DNA of 64,000 bases from Mycolicibacillus parakoreensis (GCF_022370835.2 NZ_CP092365.1:3162001-3226000), one strand, 5' to 3'. Counted from the stretch's first letter, positions 50,601 through 62,272 are shown. Numbers and translations: made by a program. Notes: generated from the sequence alone by a model not told the origin.

Positions 50601-51038
50601 CTGGCGTTGGCCGCCGCCGTTCCGGGGCGGTCGTGGACGGCGTTGTGCATCGGGCGCGGCCGCGGCACCCGGATCGCCCAGCGGCTGTTGGCCCCGCCGC
50701 CGGATCCGGTGGCCACCCTCGCCGAGCTGGTGGCCTGCTACGACACCGGCCGGCGCGAACCGCTTCCGCTGCCGCTGAAAACCTCCTACGCCTGGGCCGC
50801 CGCGCGGCGCAACGACGCCGACCCGTTCGACGCGGCCCGCGACCAGTGGCGAAAGGGCAGGTTCCCCGGCGAGAACGCCACCGCCGCCCACCAGATGGTG
50901 TGGGGCGACGGCGCCGATCTGCGGTGTCTGCTCACCGACCCGCGCCCCGAGGAGGCTTGGCGCGGGGAGAGCACCCGGCTGGGGGCGTTGGCGATGCGGG
51001 TGTGGAACCCGCTTCTGGCCGCGGAGACCACGCTGTGA
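47700..51038 (+). CDS. recC: Exodeoxyribonuclease V subunit RecC
   Basis: The 1112-residue gamma subunit of RecBCD, which scaffolds the complex and, in E. coli, recognises Chi. It has an inactive helicase-like N-terminal half and a conserved central part: LHLHRAERTDLLAERLGALL, VPARGVERWLSQRLSHLLG, GLFASYARQRPQLL, FRTGSLTVCTMVPMRSVPHRVVCLVGLDDGVFPR and RSEDRQLLLDA. GTG at 47700 gives the M. tuberculosis-like N-terminus and fits leaderless initiation. It overlaps recB by four bases. In mycobacteria RecBCD acts mainly in single-strand annealing rather than RecA-dependent recombination. Confidence 0.96.
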   Translation: MPLHLHRAERTDLLAERLGALLAVPPADPFTPDLVMVPARGVERWLSQRLSHLLGAGAAGDGVCAGVQFRSPASLIAELAALTGITGADDADPWSPEALTWPLLEVIDAHADQPWCRVLAAHLGHFHDGAEARLRRGRRYAVARRLAGLFASYARQRPQLLIDWLDGADTDGAGGTLAGDLAWQPPLWRALVAVVAVGDVAAPHRRHQQMLDRLSAAALPTVPARLSLFGHTRLAVTDVELLTALATHHDLHLWLPHPSDALWRRVRELPAGSGPVARREDTSAAAAAHPLLATLGRDVRELQGALAAAVGDDEHLQPAAGADTLLGWLQSDIAANAVRPAGRRRRGADRSVQVHSCHGAARQVDVLREVLLGLLQDDPTLQPRDIVVMCPDIETYAPLIAAGFGLGELAGENHPAHSLRVQLADRALHQTNPLLAVAAELLTLADSRAGASAVLNLAQAAPVRSRFAFTDDDIEVITTWVQETNIRWGFDAEHRTPYGLGDFVHNTWRFGLDRILTGVAMSQDSQSWLGTALPLDDVGSNRVELAGRLTEFVDRVHRALDGLTGARPLHEWLAALGAAVAALTRVDTDDGWQQGQLDREFAEVLARAGQRGDTVLLLPDVRALLGHCLAGRPTRANFRTGSLTVCTMVPMRSVPHRVVCLVGLDDGVFPRLDLPDGDDVLARAPRTGERDIRSEDRQLLLDAICAATETLVITYTGADEHTGKTQPPAVPLAELLDALDATTAEPVRTDVLIPHPLQPFDAANVRPGALGAAPGTPFTFDPVALTAAEAAVGERSDPPAVFGALLAAPTVDDVALTDLLGFFADPVKGFFRALDFTLPFEVVGVDDAMPVEIDNLAQWAVGDRMLRDMLAGMHPDEAANAEWRRGTLPPGRIGMRLACEIRDQARGLAEAALPHRGGDPSGYDVDVDLGGARRLSGTVSPVYGTRTVSVGYSRLAAKHLLQAWITLLALAAAVPGRSWTALCIGRGRGTRIAQRLLAPPPDPVATLAELVACYDTGRREPLPLPLKTSYAWAAARRNDADPFDAARDQWRKGRFPGENATAAHQMVWGDGADLRCLLTDPRPEEAWRGESTRLGALAMRVWNPLLAAETTL

Positions 51039-54000
51039 GCGCCGCCCCGTTCGAGCTCTCCGGCGCGCTGCCGGCGCCGGGATCGACCGTGGTGTTGGAG
51101 GCCAGCGCCGGAACCGGCAAAACGTTCGCGCTGGCCGGGCTGGTCACCCGCTACGTCGCCGACGGGCACGCCACCCTCGATCAGCTGCTGCTGATCACGT
51201 TCGGCCGGGTGGCCAGCCGGGAGCTGCGCGAGCGGGTGCGCGGCCAGATGGCGGCCGCCCTGGCGGCCCTCGAGGACCGGTGCGCCCCGGCCAACGCGTT
51301 CGAACACCGGCTCTGCGCCGTCGACGCCGCGACGCGCGCCGGGCGGGCGCGCCGGCTTCGCGCGGCGCTGGCCGGGTTCGACGCGGCCACCATCGTCACC
51401 ATCCACCAGTTCTGTTCGCTGGTGCTGCGATCGCTGGGGGTCGCCGGGGACACCGACGCGTCGATGACCCTGGTGGAGAGCCTCACCGACCTGGTCACCG
51501 AGATCGTCGACGACCGGTATCTGGCCCGGTTCGGCCACGACGAGAACCCGCCGGCGCTGAGCCGCGACGAGGCGCTCAAGCTGGCCACCCGGGTGGTGGA
51601 GGACCCGGCGGCGCAGCTGCGCCCCCTCGACCCCGAACCCGGGTCGGCCATCGCGGCACGCCTGGAGTTCGCCCGGGAGGTGCTCGACGAACTGGACCGG
51701 CGCAAGCGCCGTCTCGGGGTGCTCGGCTACAACGACCTGTTGACCCGGCTGGCTGATTCGTTGGGCCAGGCCGGATCCGGTGCTGCCGAGCGGATGCGCC
51801 GGCGCTGGTCGATCGTGATGGTCGACGAGTTCCAGGACACCGATCCGGTGCAGTGGCAGGTCATCGACCGGGCGTTTCGCGGTCACTGCACGCTGGTGCT
51901 GATCGGTGACCCCAAACAGGCGATCTACGGGTTTCGCGGCGGCGACATCTACACCTATCTGGCGGCCGCGCGCGCCGCCGACGACCGGCGCACCCTGACC
52001 ACCAACTACCGCAGCGACGCGGTGCTGGTGGACAGCCTGCAGGTGCTGCTCGGCGGCGCACAACTGGGCCACCCGGAGATCGTGGCGCACCCCGTCGCGG
52101 CGGACCGGCCCGGCCACCGGCTCAGCGGGGCGCCGCACAACGCACCGGTGCGACTGCGGGTCGTCGGCCGGGAGACGGTGGGGCGCAGCGGAACCCAGAC
52201 GGTACCGATTTCGGTGCTGCGCGAACACATTCCCGCCGATCTGGCCGCCGACATCGGGGCGTTGTTGACCTCCGGAGCCCGGTTCGCCGACCGCAGCGTA
52301 GAAGCCGGCGACATCGCGGTCATCGTCGGCCAGCACGCCGACGCCCGCGCCTGCCGCGACGCGCTCATCGCCGCCGGCATCCCGGTGGTCTACACCGGCG
52401 ACACCGACGTGTTCACCTCGCCGGCCGCCCGGGACTGGCTGTGCCTGCTGGAGGCGTTCGATCAACCGCACCGCAGCGGGCTGGTGCGCGCCGCGGCGTG
52501 CACGGCGTTCTTCGGCGAGACCGCCGAGACGTTGTCACGCGAGGGCGACCGGCTCACCGACCGGGTCGCCGACACGCTGCGGGAGTGGACCGACCATGCC
52601 CGCGACGCCGGGATCGCCGCGGTGCTCGAGGCCGCCCAGCTGGCCGGGATGGGTCAGCGGGTGCTCAGCCGGCACGGCGGGGAACGGTTGATGACCGACC
52701 TGGTGCACGTCGGGCAGCTGCTGCAGGAGGCCGCCCACCGCGACCGGCTGGAGCTGCCCGGGTTGCGGGACTGGCTGCGCCGGCAGTGCCAGGAACGCAG
52801 CGGCGCCACCGAACGCAACCGCCGGCTCGACAGCGACGCCGCGGCCGTGCAGATCATGACGGTGTTCGTCGCCAAGGGCCTGCAGTTCCCGGTCGTGTAC
52901 CTGCCGTTCGCGTTCAACCGCCACATCGTCCGCGACGAGATCCTGCTCTACCACGACGACACCGACGGTGCCGAGACCCGCTGTCTGCACATCGGTGGGC
53001 GCACCGCCCCGGATCGGCGCAGCGTCGACGAGCTGCACAGGACGGAGGCCGCCCGCGACAACATCCGGCTGACCTATGTCGCGTTGACCCGGGCGCAGAG
53101 CCAGGTGGTGGCGTGGTGGGCGCCGACCTTCGATGAGGTCAACGGCGGGTTGTCGCGGCTTTTGCGCGGCCGCGGGCCCGGCGACGCGCAGATCCCGGTG
53201 GCCTGTGAGCGCAACATCACCGACGCCGAGGCGTGGGCGGTGTTCACCGGCTGGCAGGAAGCCGGGGCGCTGACCCTGGAGCACTCGGTGGTCGGCGCGG
53301 CGGTGGCGTTGCCGCGGTCGCCGACCGCCGGCCCGTTGGCGGTGCGTCACTTCGACCGCACCATCGACCTCGGCTGGCGACGCACCTCGTATTCGGCGTT
53401 GCTGCGCCACGCCGAGCAGGCCGGCGCCCCCGGGGTGCATTCGGAGCCGGAGGTCGCGGTGCGCGACGACGAACCCGAGATCTCGGTCGCGGTCACCACC
53501 GCCGCCGACGCGACCGGCGTCCAAATCCGCTCGCCGATGGCCGATCTGCCGCGGGGCGCGGCGTTCGGGTCGCTGGTGCACGCCACGCTGGAGACCACCG
53601 ACCCGGGGGCCACCGATCTGGCGGCGGCGTTGCGCGAGCAGATCGAGCTGCACACCCAGTGGTGGCCGGTCGAGGTCGCCCCCGCCGATCTCGCCGAGGC
53701 GTTGCTGCCGATGCAGGACACGCCGTTGGGGCCGCTGGCCGACGCACTCACGCTGCGCCAGATCGGGTTGACGGACCGGTTGTGCGAGTTGGACTTCGAG
53801 ATCCCCCTGATGGGCGGGGACGGGGCGGTCTCCCCGGAGCTGCGGTTGGCCGATCTCGCTGTGCTGCTGCGCGAGCATCTGCCCGAGTCCGACCCGTTCG
53901 CCGGCTACGCCGACCGGTTGGCCTCCGAGGCCCTCGGCGGCCAGTCGCTGCGCGGGTATTTGTCCGGGTCGATCGACGTGGTGCTGCGCTTGCCGGACCA

Positions 54001-54333
54001 CCGCTATCTGGTGGTCGACTACAAGACCAACTACCTCGGCGATTCGGCCGCCGACTACGGCACCGCGGCGCTGATCGAGGCGATGCTGCACTCGGACTAC
54101 CCGCTGCAGGCGCTGCTGTATGCGGCGGTGCTGCACCGGTTTCTGCGGTGGCGCCAGCCCGGCTACGATCCGCAGCGCCACCTCGGCGGGGTGCTGTATC
54201 TGTTCGTGCGCGGCATGTGCGGACCCGACACGCCGCTCGTCGACGACCAGCCGACCGGGGTGTTGAGCTGGCGGCCCCCGGCGGCGCTGGTCGTGGCGCT
54301 CTCGGAGTTGTTGCAGCACGGACGGGGTCGGCC

Positions 54334-54337
<4 letters not shown>
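51035..54337 (+). CDS. recB: Exodeoxyribonuclease V subunit RecB
   Basis: The 1100-residue beta subunit: a 3'-5' superfamily 1 helicase fused to the single nuclease domain of RecBCD. Walker A is EASAGTGKT (residues 22-30), Walker B MVDEFQDTDPVQW, with GDPKQAIYGFRGGDIYTY and LTYVALTRAQ motifs. The nuclease domain near residue 995 contains GSIDVVLRLPDHRYLVVDYKTN with the conserved Asp and Lys. GTG start overlaps the recC stop (GTGA) and its own stop overlaps recD (ATGA), so the three subunits are translated in a coupled way. Confidence 0.97.
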
Positions 54338-56160
<1,823 letters not shown>

Positions 56161-56229
56161 GCCCCCGGACAGCACCGAGTTGGGGGCTTGCCGCAGCGCC
56201 CCCGACGCCGATGGACCACACTGGTGTCC

Positions 56230-57093
56230 ATGACAGAAACCGGCGACACCCGGGTGGCGGTCTACCTCGACTTCGACAACATCGTGATCTCCCGCTACGA
56301 CCAGGTCAACGGGCGTAACTCCTTTCAACGCGACAGGGCCAAGGGCCTGGAGAAGTTCACCGAGCGGCTGGCCCGGGCCACCATCGACGTCGGGGCGATC
56401 ATCGACTACGCCTCCTCGTTCGGCACCCTGGTGCTCACCCGCGCCTACGCGGATTGGTCGGCGGAGGTCAACGTCGGCTACCGCCATCAGCTGGTGGGCC
56501 GCGCCGTCGACCTGGTGCAGCTCTTCCCCGCGGCGGCCTACGGCAAGAACGCCGCCGACATCAGGCTGGCCGTCGACGCCGTCGAGGACATGTTCCGGCT
56601 GCCGGATCTGACCCATGTGGTGATCGTGGCCGGCGACTCCGACTACATCCCGTTGGCGCAGCGCTGTAAACGGTTGGGCCGCTACGTGGTCGGTATCGGG
56701 GTGGCCGGGGCGACCAGCCGTGCACTGGCGGCGGCCTGCGACGACTTCGTCAGCTACGACGCGGTGCCCGGTGTGCCGCCGCTGGCGCCGGCCGACAAGG
56801 CCACCGGTAAGGACGCCGACGACGAGGCCGACCTCGACTCCGACGGCGACGAACCCGATCCGCAGGATGCGGCGACCCGGCTGTTGACCCGGGCGCTGCA
56901 GATCGGCTCGGAGAAAGACGACGTCGACTGGCTGCACAACTCGGCGGTCAAGGCACAGATGAAACGGATGGACCCGTCGTTCAGCGAGAAATCGCTGGGG
57001 TTCAAATCGTTCAGCGATTTCCTGCGGTCACGCTCCGAGCTGGTGGAGCTCGATGAGAGCTCCACCACCCGCATGGTGCGGCTGCGCGGCTGA
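56230..57093 (+). CDS. NYN-domain protein with C-terminal LOTUS/OST-HTH domain
   Basis: A 287-residue protein combining an N-terminal NYN (PIN-like) nuclease fold with a C-terminal winged-helix LOTUS domain. The NYN acidic residues are in VYLDFDNIV (residues 9-17), the AADIRLAVDAVEDM segment and VIVAGDSDYIPLAQRCKRLG. An acidic linker (about residues 195-215, DEADLDSDGDEPDPQD) leads to the LOTUS region (TRLLTRALQIGSEKDD ... AQMKRMDPSFSEKSLGFKSFSDFLRSR). Such proteins are thought to bind and cut structured RNA. ATG at 56230; it lies 69 bases after recD with a CACACT hexamer seven bases upstream, perhaps a leaderless start. Substrate unknown. Confidence 0.85.
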   Translation: MTETGDTRVAVYLDFDNIVISRYDQVNGRNSFQRDRAKGLEKFTERLARATIDVGAIIDYASSFGTLVLTRAYADWSAEVNVGYRHQLVGRAVDLVQLFPAAAYGKNAADIRLAVDAVEDMFRLPDLTHVVIVAGDSDYIPLAQRCKRLGRYVVGIGVAGATSRALAAACDDFVSYDAVPGVPPLAPADKATGKDADDEADLDSDGDEPDPQDAATRLLTRALQIGSEKDDVDWLHNSAVKAQMKRMDPSFSEKSLGFKSFSDFLRSRSELVELDESSTTRMVRLRG

Positions 57094-57160
57094 AAACAAC
57101 GATGCGAGAACCGATCCGCGCCGAACAAGGCGAGCGCGCCCCCGATCCAAAGGTGATGAG

Positions 57161-57790
57161 ATGAGTGACCCGACCGAGGAGCCCCGCGCGTTCTGGGAAC
57201 AGTTCTACGGCGAGAAGGACCGCACCTGGAGCGGGCGGGTCAACCCGCGGCTGGTTGAGGAGGCCGGCGAGCTGACGCCGGGGCGCGCGCTGGACCTGGG
57301 CTGCGGGGAGGGTGCGGACGCGGTGTGGCTGGCCGAGCGCGGCTGGCAGGTGGTGGCCGTCGACATCTCCGCGACCGCGTTGCAGCGCGCCCGGGATCTG
57401 GCCGATGATCGCAACGTCGGCTCGCGCATCCGGCTGGAACGCCACGATTTCGCGGAGAGTTTCCCCGACGGCTCCTTCGATCTGGTCTCCGCCCAGTTCC
57501 TGCACTCCCCGGTCGAGCTGGACCGCACCGCGATCCTGCGCCGCGCCGCCGACGCGGTCGCCGCCGGCGGGATGCTGCTGATCGTCGATCACGCCGCGGC
57601 CCCGCCCTGGGTGCACGACGATCACGAGCACCACTTCGAGACCCCCGAGCAGGTGCTCGCGGCGCTGGCTCCGGATCCGGCGCGCTGGCAACGGGTGCGC
57701 GCCGACACCAGCGAACGCGCCGGGTTCAGTCCCGACGGTGATCCGGTCACCCTCGCCGACAACGTGATCGTGCTGCGCCGCACCGGCTGA
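57161..57790 (+). CDS. Class I SAM-dependent methyltransferase
   Basis: A 209-residue soluble methyltransferase. Motif I is ALDLGCGEGADAVWLAERGW, motif II VVAVDIS, then RHDFAESFPDGSFDLVSAQFLHS and a late GGMLLIVDHAAAPPW. The N-terminal FWEQFYGEKDRTWSGRVNPRLVEE pattern is common in small actinobacterial methyltransferases of unknown substrate, including thiopurine/tellurite-like ones. ATG at 57161 has AAAGGTGA upstream. It starts 67 bases after the NYN-LOTUS gene. Confidence 0.85.
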   Translation: MSDPTEEPRAFWEQFYGEKDRTWSGRVNPRLVEEAGELTPGRALDLGCGEGADAVWLAERGWQVVAVDISATALQRARDLADDRNVGSRIRLERHDFAESFPDGSFDLVSAQFLHSPVELDRTAILRRAADAVAAGGMLLIVDHAAAPPWVHDDHEHHFETPEQVLAALAPDPARWQRVRADTSERAGFSPDGDPVTLADNVIVLRRTG

Positions 57791-57885
57791 ACAGCCCGGC
57801 ACCCCGCCTCACCACCCGGACCGTCGCGATCGGGGCCTGTCTGTCGGTGCCGCGGTGCATACTGCGGTTATCGAAGGAGACGCAG

Positions 57886-59472
57886 GTGGCGACGGCAAAG
57901 ACGCAAGGCGGCCGCACGTTCGGCAAGTACCGGCTCACCCGGTTACTCGGCGAGGGCGGGATGGGCGAGGTGTGGGAGGCCGAGGACACCGAGAAGCACC
58001 GCACCGTCGCGGTCAAGATCCTCGCCGAGCAGTACTCCCGCGACGACCGGTTTCGGACCCGGTTTCAGCGCGAGTCCCATGCCGCGGCGATCCTGCAGGA
58101 GCCGCACGTCATCCCGATCCACGACTGGGGCGAGATCGACGGCCGGCTCTACATCGACATGCGGCTGGTGCACGGCCACACCCTGCACGAGCTGATCACC
58201 GCCGAACCACTCGCCCCGCAGCGCGCGGTCGCCCTGATCGGTCAGGTCGCCGCCGCCCTCGACGCCGCCCACGCCGAAGGCCTGGTGCATCGTGACGTCA
58301 AGCCGCAGAACATCATCGTCACCTCGGCCGACTTCGCTTATCTGCTGGATTTCGGGATCGCCGAGTCCAAGGACGACACTCGGCTGACGGTGACCGGGAC
58401 CCAGATCGGCAGCATCGCCTACATGAGCCCGGAACGGTTCTCCGACGCGCCGACCACGGCCGCCGCCGACGTCTACGCGTTGGCGTGCGTGCTGCACGAG
58501 GCGCTGACCGGCCAGGCGCCGTTCCCCGGGACCAGCCTCGAGCAGGTGATGGCCGGTCATCTGCGCGGTGCGCCGCCGTGTCCCAGCGAGCTCAACGCGG
58601 CGGTTCCGGGCGCTCTCGACGCGGTGGTGCTGCGCGGCATGGCCAAGGAGCCCGACGACCGTTACGGCAGCGCCGGGGCACTGGGGCGCGCCGCGCAGCG
58701 GGCCCTCGACGGGTCGGCGAGCGGGCTCACCCAGGCCGACACGCTGCTGGCGGCCACGCCCGCCCGGCCGGCGCCGGTCGCGCAGACCGCGCCGGAGCCG
58801 CCGGCGCGGCCCGGCCGGTGGGCGCTGCCGGTCGCGGTGGGGCTGGCCGCCGCGCTGCTGCTCGGTGCGATGGGGGTGATCATCGGGCTGATGATCAACC
58901 GTGATCCCGGCGGGCGCGCCGAGGCTCCGCAGTCGCTGGCCGCCCAACCGTCGCTGACCTATCCGACACCGCGGCCCACGACGACACCGCCACCGCAGCC
59001 GCCCACCACCACGGTCTCCACCACGACGGTCACCGCGACACCGCCGCCGCCCGCGGTCGCCTCGACCCTGCCGCCGGCCGGGACCGCGCCGACGTCCAGC
59101 CTGGGCCGGTTGCGCGACATCGCCGAATCCGATCTGCCCTACGTCCGCGTCCGGCTCACCGACCGGTGGGTGCCGCAGCTGAGCTCCAAACGCCCCGGCG
59201 TCGTCGACGACGGCGTGATGTGGGACAACACCATGACCCTGCAGGAGCATCTGATGCTGCGGCAGCGCTACCCGGGTGCGCGTCTTTTGTGGTCGGGTGA
59301 CTGGTCGACGTTCTCGGCCCCCGACTACTGGGTGACCGTGGCCGGGGTGACCTTCTCGGATGCCTCCGGCGCGCTAATGTGGTGTCGGCAGCAGAGGTTC
59401 GACCGCGACCACTGCGTCGCCAAGATCATCAGCACCACGCGGCCCATCGAGGGCAGCACCGCCTACAACTAG
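57886..59472 (+). CDS. Transmembrane Ser/Thr protein kinase (Pkn type)
   Basis: A 528-residue receptor-like kinase. The kinase domain covers about residues 14-275: glycine loop [10 protein letters not shown], catalytic lysine VAVK (Lys44), [16 protein letters not shown] and the SPERF substrate-binding segment. A single helix follows at about residues 308-333, then a Pro/Thr-rich stalk ([17 protein letters not shown]) and an extracellular domain of about 130 residues ([35 protein letters not shown] ... [12 protein letters not shown]) with two cysteines that may pair. That domain is not PASTA or beta-propeller; I do not recognise it. GTG at 57886 has AAGGAG 6 bases upstream. Confidence 0.92.
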   Translation: MATAKTQGGRTFGKYRLTRLLGEGGMGEVWEAEDTEKHRTVAVKILAEQYSRDDRFRTRFQRESHAAAILQEPHVIPIHDWGEIDGRLYIDMRLVHGHTLHELITAEPLAPQRAVALIGQVAAALDAAHAEGLVHRDVKPQNIIVTSADFAYLLDFGIAESKDDTRLTVTGTQIGSIAYMSPERFSDAPTTAAADVYALACVLHEALTGQAPFPGTSLEQVMAGHLRGAPPCPSELNAAVPGALDAVVLRGMAKEPDDRYGSAGALGRAAQRALDGSASGLTQADTLLAATPARPAPVAQTAPEPPARPGRWALPVAVGLAAALLLGAMGVIIGLMINRDPGGRAEAPQSLAAQPSLTYPTPRPTTTPPPQPPTTTVSTTTVTATPPPPAVASTLPPAGTAPTSSLGRLRDIAESDLPYVRVRLTDRWVPQLSSKRPGVVDDGVMWDNTMTLQEHLMLRQRYPGARLLWSGDWSTFSAPDYWVTVAGVTFSDASGALMWCRQQRFDRDHCVAKIISTTRPIEGSTAYN

Positions 59473-59510
59473 AGCCGCCGCCCGCGGCTTCGGCGAAGGG
59501 ACGACGACCG

Positions 59511-60392
59511 GTGACACAACACGGCATCGTGGTCGGTTTCGACGGCTCGCCGTCATCGCGCACCGCGGTGCGCTGGGCGGCCGCCGAGGCGGCCGCGCGC
59601 GCCGTGCCGCTGACCCTCGTCCACGTCATCGACACCCCGCCGTGGAACCTGCTGGCGGTCGGCGGGCCGGTCGCCGCGGTACCCGACGAGCCGAGCCTGC
59701 GCCAGCAGCAGGGCGCCCAGACCCGCATCGACGAGGCGCTGGCGGTGATCGACGAGTGCGGACCACCGCACCCGCAGACCCGCTCGCAGGTGTTCTTCGC
59801 CGCGCCGGTGCCCACCCTGGTGCAGCTGTCCGCCGACGCCGCGATGCTGGTGGTCGGCCGGCGCGGCACCGGGATGCTGCGCCGGTTGCTGCTCGGCTCG
59901 GTCAGCACCGGGGTTTTGCACCACGCCCGCTGCCCGGTCGCGGTGGTCCACGCCGACGCGTCGTTCACCGACGAACGCTCGACGCTGCCGGTGGTGCTCG
60001 GCGTGGACGGCTCACCGGTCTCGGAGGCCGCCACCTCCCTCGCCTTCGGCGAGGCGTCGCGGCGCGGCGTGGAGTTGGTCGCCCTGCACGCCTGGAGTGA
60101 CGCCGAGGTCCTCGACTACGTCGAATTCGATTGGCCGGCCATGCGTCCCGACGCCGAGAGGACTCTGGCCGAGCGGCTGGCCGGCTGGCAGGAACGCTAC
60201 CCCGATGTGGTGGTGCGCCGGATCGTCGAACCCCACCAGCCCACCGCGCACCTGATCGCGTTGGCCGAGTCGGCGCAGCTGGTGGTGGTGGGCAGCCACG
60301 GCCGAGGCGGGTTCGCCGGGATGCTGCTGGGTTCGGTGAGCGCGGCGGTCGCGCAGGCGTCGCGCACCCCGGTGATCGTGGCCCGCAGCTGA
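59511..60392 (+). CDS. Tandem universal stress protein
   Basis: A 293-residue protein of two USP domains. Each has the N-terminal DGS element ([17 protein letters not shown]) and an ATP-binding loop: [19 protein letters not shown] in domain 1 and [19 protein letters not shown] in domain 2. Such two-domain proteins (for example M. tuberculosis Rv2623) bind ATP and slow growth, and many are induced by hypoxia through DosR. GTG at 59511 with GAAGGGA 10 bases upstream. It is 38 bases after the kinase gene and converges on pfkB, another gene type found in the DosR regulon; I see no clear DosR box. Confidence 0.9.
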   Translation: MTQHGIVVGFDGSPSSRTAVRWAAAEAAARAVPLTLVHVIDTPPWNLLAVGGPVAAVPDEPSLRQQQGAQTRIDEALAVIDECGPPHPQTRSQVFFAAPVPTLVQLSADAAMLVVGRRGTGMLRRLLLGSVSTGVLHHARCPVAVVHADASFTDERSTLPVVLGVDGSPVSEAATSLAFGEASRRGVELVALHAWSDAEVLDYVEFDWPAMRPDAERTLAERLAGWQERYPDVVVRRIVEPHQPTAHLIALAESAQLVVVGSHGRGGFAGMLLGSVSAAVAQASRTPVIVARS

Positions 60393-60399
60393 ACTCGCC

Positions 60400-61359
60400 T
60401 CACCCCTCGAGCGTCTGGGCGAAATGACGTTCGACGTCCTCGCGCCGGCACAGCTCGGTGCCGACGGTGCCCAGTTTGGCGGCACTGGCCGCGATGCCGT
60501 AGCGCACCGCGTCCGGCAGCGACCAGTCCCGGCTCAGCGCCGTCGCGATCGCCCCGACCATCGCGTCCCCGGCGCCCACGGTGCTGACCGGACGCCGCGC
60601 GATCGCCGGGAACCGGCGCCACTCATCGGCGGTGACCAGCAGCGCCCCCTGCGGGCCGCGGGAGACCACCACCACCTCCACCGTGCCTGCGGTGATCAGC
60701 TCACGGGCCGCGGCGAGGATGTCGGGCTCGGCGTCGAGCTCACGCCCGACCAGTTCACCGAGTTCGCGCAAGCTCGGTTTGAGCAGGAACACCCCCGAGG
60801 TCAGATGGCGCAGCCCCGGACCGGACGCGTCGAGGATCAGCCGCGCCCCCAATCCGGCACAGAGCTCGGCGACGGCCTGGTAGAACCCGACCGGTGCCGC
60901 CGGCGGCAGACTGCCGCTGGCGATGACGAACCGGGCCCCGGTGGCCACCGCACGCAACTCGTCGAGACAGCGGGTGTACTCCACCGAGCTCAGCGTCGGG
61001 CCCGGCAGCACGAACCGGTACTGCTCGCCGGTGCTCTCCTCGTCGACGGTGAAGCTCTCCCGGGTGCGGCCCGGGATCTCCACCCGCCGATACGGCACCC
61101 CTTCGCGGATGAGCAGGTCCACCAGCAGCTCACCGGTCTGCCCGCCGATCGGGAACAGGGCCAGCACGTCGGCACCGAGCAGATGCGCGATGCGGGCGGC
61201 GTTGATGCCGCCGCCACCCGGGTCGTAGCGGTCGTTGTAGCAGCGCACCTTGCTGCTGGGATGCACCCGCGCGGTGCTGGCGGTGACGTCGAGGGCGGGG
61301 TTCATCGTCAGCGTCACGATCGCCGGGCGTCGCGCGGCTGTCGCGGTGTACGGGGTCAT
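60400..61359 (-). CDS. pfkB: PfkB-family sugar kinase (phosphofructokinase type)
   Basis: A 319-residue ribokinase-like kinase close to 6-phosphofructokinase II and 1-phosphofructokinase. The N-terminal TMNPALDVTAS, the glycine motif YDPGGGGINAARIAHLLGA, IASGSLPP and the C-terminal anion-hole STVGAGDAMVGAIATAL with its catalytic Asp are intact. ATG at 61357-61359 is preceded by GGAG. It resembles Rv2029c of M. tuberculosis, which lies in the DosR hypoxia regulon. It is convergent with the universal stress protein gene, seven bases between stops. Substrate (fructose-6-phosphate or another) not proven. Confidence 0.87.
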   Translation of the reverse strand: MTPYTATAARRPAIVTLTMNPALDVTASTARVHPSSKVRCYNDRYDPGGGGINAARIAHLLGADVLALFPIGGQTGELLVDLLIREGVPYRRVEIPGRTRESFTVDEESTGEQYRFVLPGPTLSSVEYTRCLDELRAVATGARFVIASGSLPPAAPVGFYQAVAELCAGLGARLILDASGPGLRHLTSGVFLLKPSLRELGELVGRELDAEPDILAAARELITAGTVEVVVVSRGPQGALLVTADEWRRFPAIARRPVSTVGAGDAMVGAIATALSRDWSLPDAVRYGIAASAAKLGTVGTELCRREDVERHFAQTLEG

Positions 61360-61440
61360 GTAGGCTCCGCAATCACGAAGTTTCTTGGGCCGCCGGGCAG
61401 TTGGTTCGCCCAGACCGGTCGCCATCGTAGCGGGCCGCGG

Positions 61441-61662
61441 GCCAATCAGCCGCACCTGCTGAACATGGCGATGACCTACCGCCCGGTAGCGGTGATGCTC
61501 TCGTTCGGGGACCCCACGCCGTTCGCCAAGGCGCTCAAGGCCTCGGGTACCGGCTGATGTGCCAAGCCCACGATCTCGACCAGGCCGACCGAGCACTGCA
61601 GATCGGCGGCGACGTGCCCCTGGCCCAGGGCAGCGAGGCCGGCGGGCACGGCTACGGCCCGC
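61441..61662 (+). pseudogene. Nitronate monooxygenase relic, frameshifted and truncated
   Basis: Two short frames together read as an internal piece of a nitronate monooxygenase (2-nitropropane dioxygenase) barrel. The first, 61441-61551, gives ...TYRPVAVMLSFGDPTPFAKAL; the second, from 61554, gives LMCQAHDLDQADRALQIGGD and then AQGSEAGGHGYG. VMLSFGDP and AQGSEAGGHG are family landmarks. The frames join if one base is restored near 61552 (ACC-CGG-CTG instead of ACC-GG-CTG). No start region, no N-terminal half and no C-terminus are present, so it is a decayed fragment. It lies between pfkB and the convergent membrane protein gene. Confidence 0.7.
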
Positions 61663-61675
61663 GCAGGCCGCAGCC

Positions 61676-62272
61676 TTACTCGGTTGGTGAAGTTGTCGCC
61701 CTCGGGTCAGTTGGTATCGCGGGCAGCACGAAGCAGACCAGAATCTTGACGAACAGCAGCACCGGCAACCAGGCCAATGCGGGCGGAATCGGCAGCCAGA
61801 TCAGGTTGGCCAGCGACGCGGCCAACGTCAGGCACAGCGCAGCCATGCGTTTGACATCGGTGGGCGCGGACTCGATCGCTGCCGCCGCACCCACCACAAG
61901 CCCGGCATTGACCGCCATCCATGTCCAGCCGAGGCCGAACACCGCCGCCACCGGCACCAGGTACAGGACCGCATGGGCGATCACGAACCCGATGCGGAAC
62001 CGGCGGGCAGCCGAGCCGGAACGGTGATACCACCGGCTCGCCGTGGTGGCCGAGATGGTGAAGATCCCGCCGACCAGGTCCAAGCCGGTGATCGCGACGA
62101 CCACGATCTGCAGCGCAGACCACCCCTGCCAGCCGCCCGTGTGCTGCATGTATGCGATGAGCAACGCGATGATCAACGCACCGCCGGCGGCACCAACAAT
62201 GGCCTCCGTCCGGGTGCGCGAAGGACCCAAGAACGCGTATCGCCAACCGACCGGCGCGCTTTGCGTCGTCAT
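61676..62272 (-). CDS. Small multi-pass membrane protein of unknown function
   Basis: A 198-residue protein with about five to six hydrophobic helices (for example TEAIVGAAGGALIIALLIAYM, LQIVVVAITGLDLVGGIFTI, IGFVIAHAVLYLVPVAAVFGL, MAALCLTLAASLANLIWL and LAWLPVLLFVKILVCFVLPAI). I do not recognise a family. Its ATG overlaps the stop of the deazaflavin oxidoreductase gene (ATGA), so it belongs to the tetR operon upstream. Codon use is less GC-biased than in most of the window. Confidence 0.72.
   Translation of the reverse strand: MTTQSAPVGWRYAFLGPSRTRTEAIVGAAGGALIIALLIAYMQHTGGWQGWSALQIVVVAITGLDLVGGIFTISATTASRWYHRSGSAARRFRIGFVIAHAVLYLVPVAAVFGLGWTWMAVNAGLVVGAAAAIESAPTDVKRMAALCLTLAASLANLIWLPIPPALAWLPVLLFVKILVCFVLPAIPTDPRATTSPTE

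Noticed and set aside
61495..61520. DosR box near pfkB or the universal stress protein gene
   Set aside because: TTCGGGGACCCC looks similar to a half-site, but it lies inside the nitronate monooxygenase relic, is not followed by the second half and is on the wrong side for the universal stress gene.
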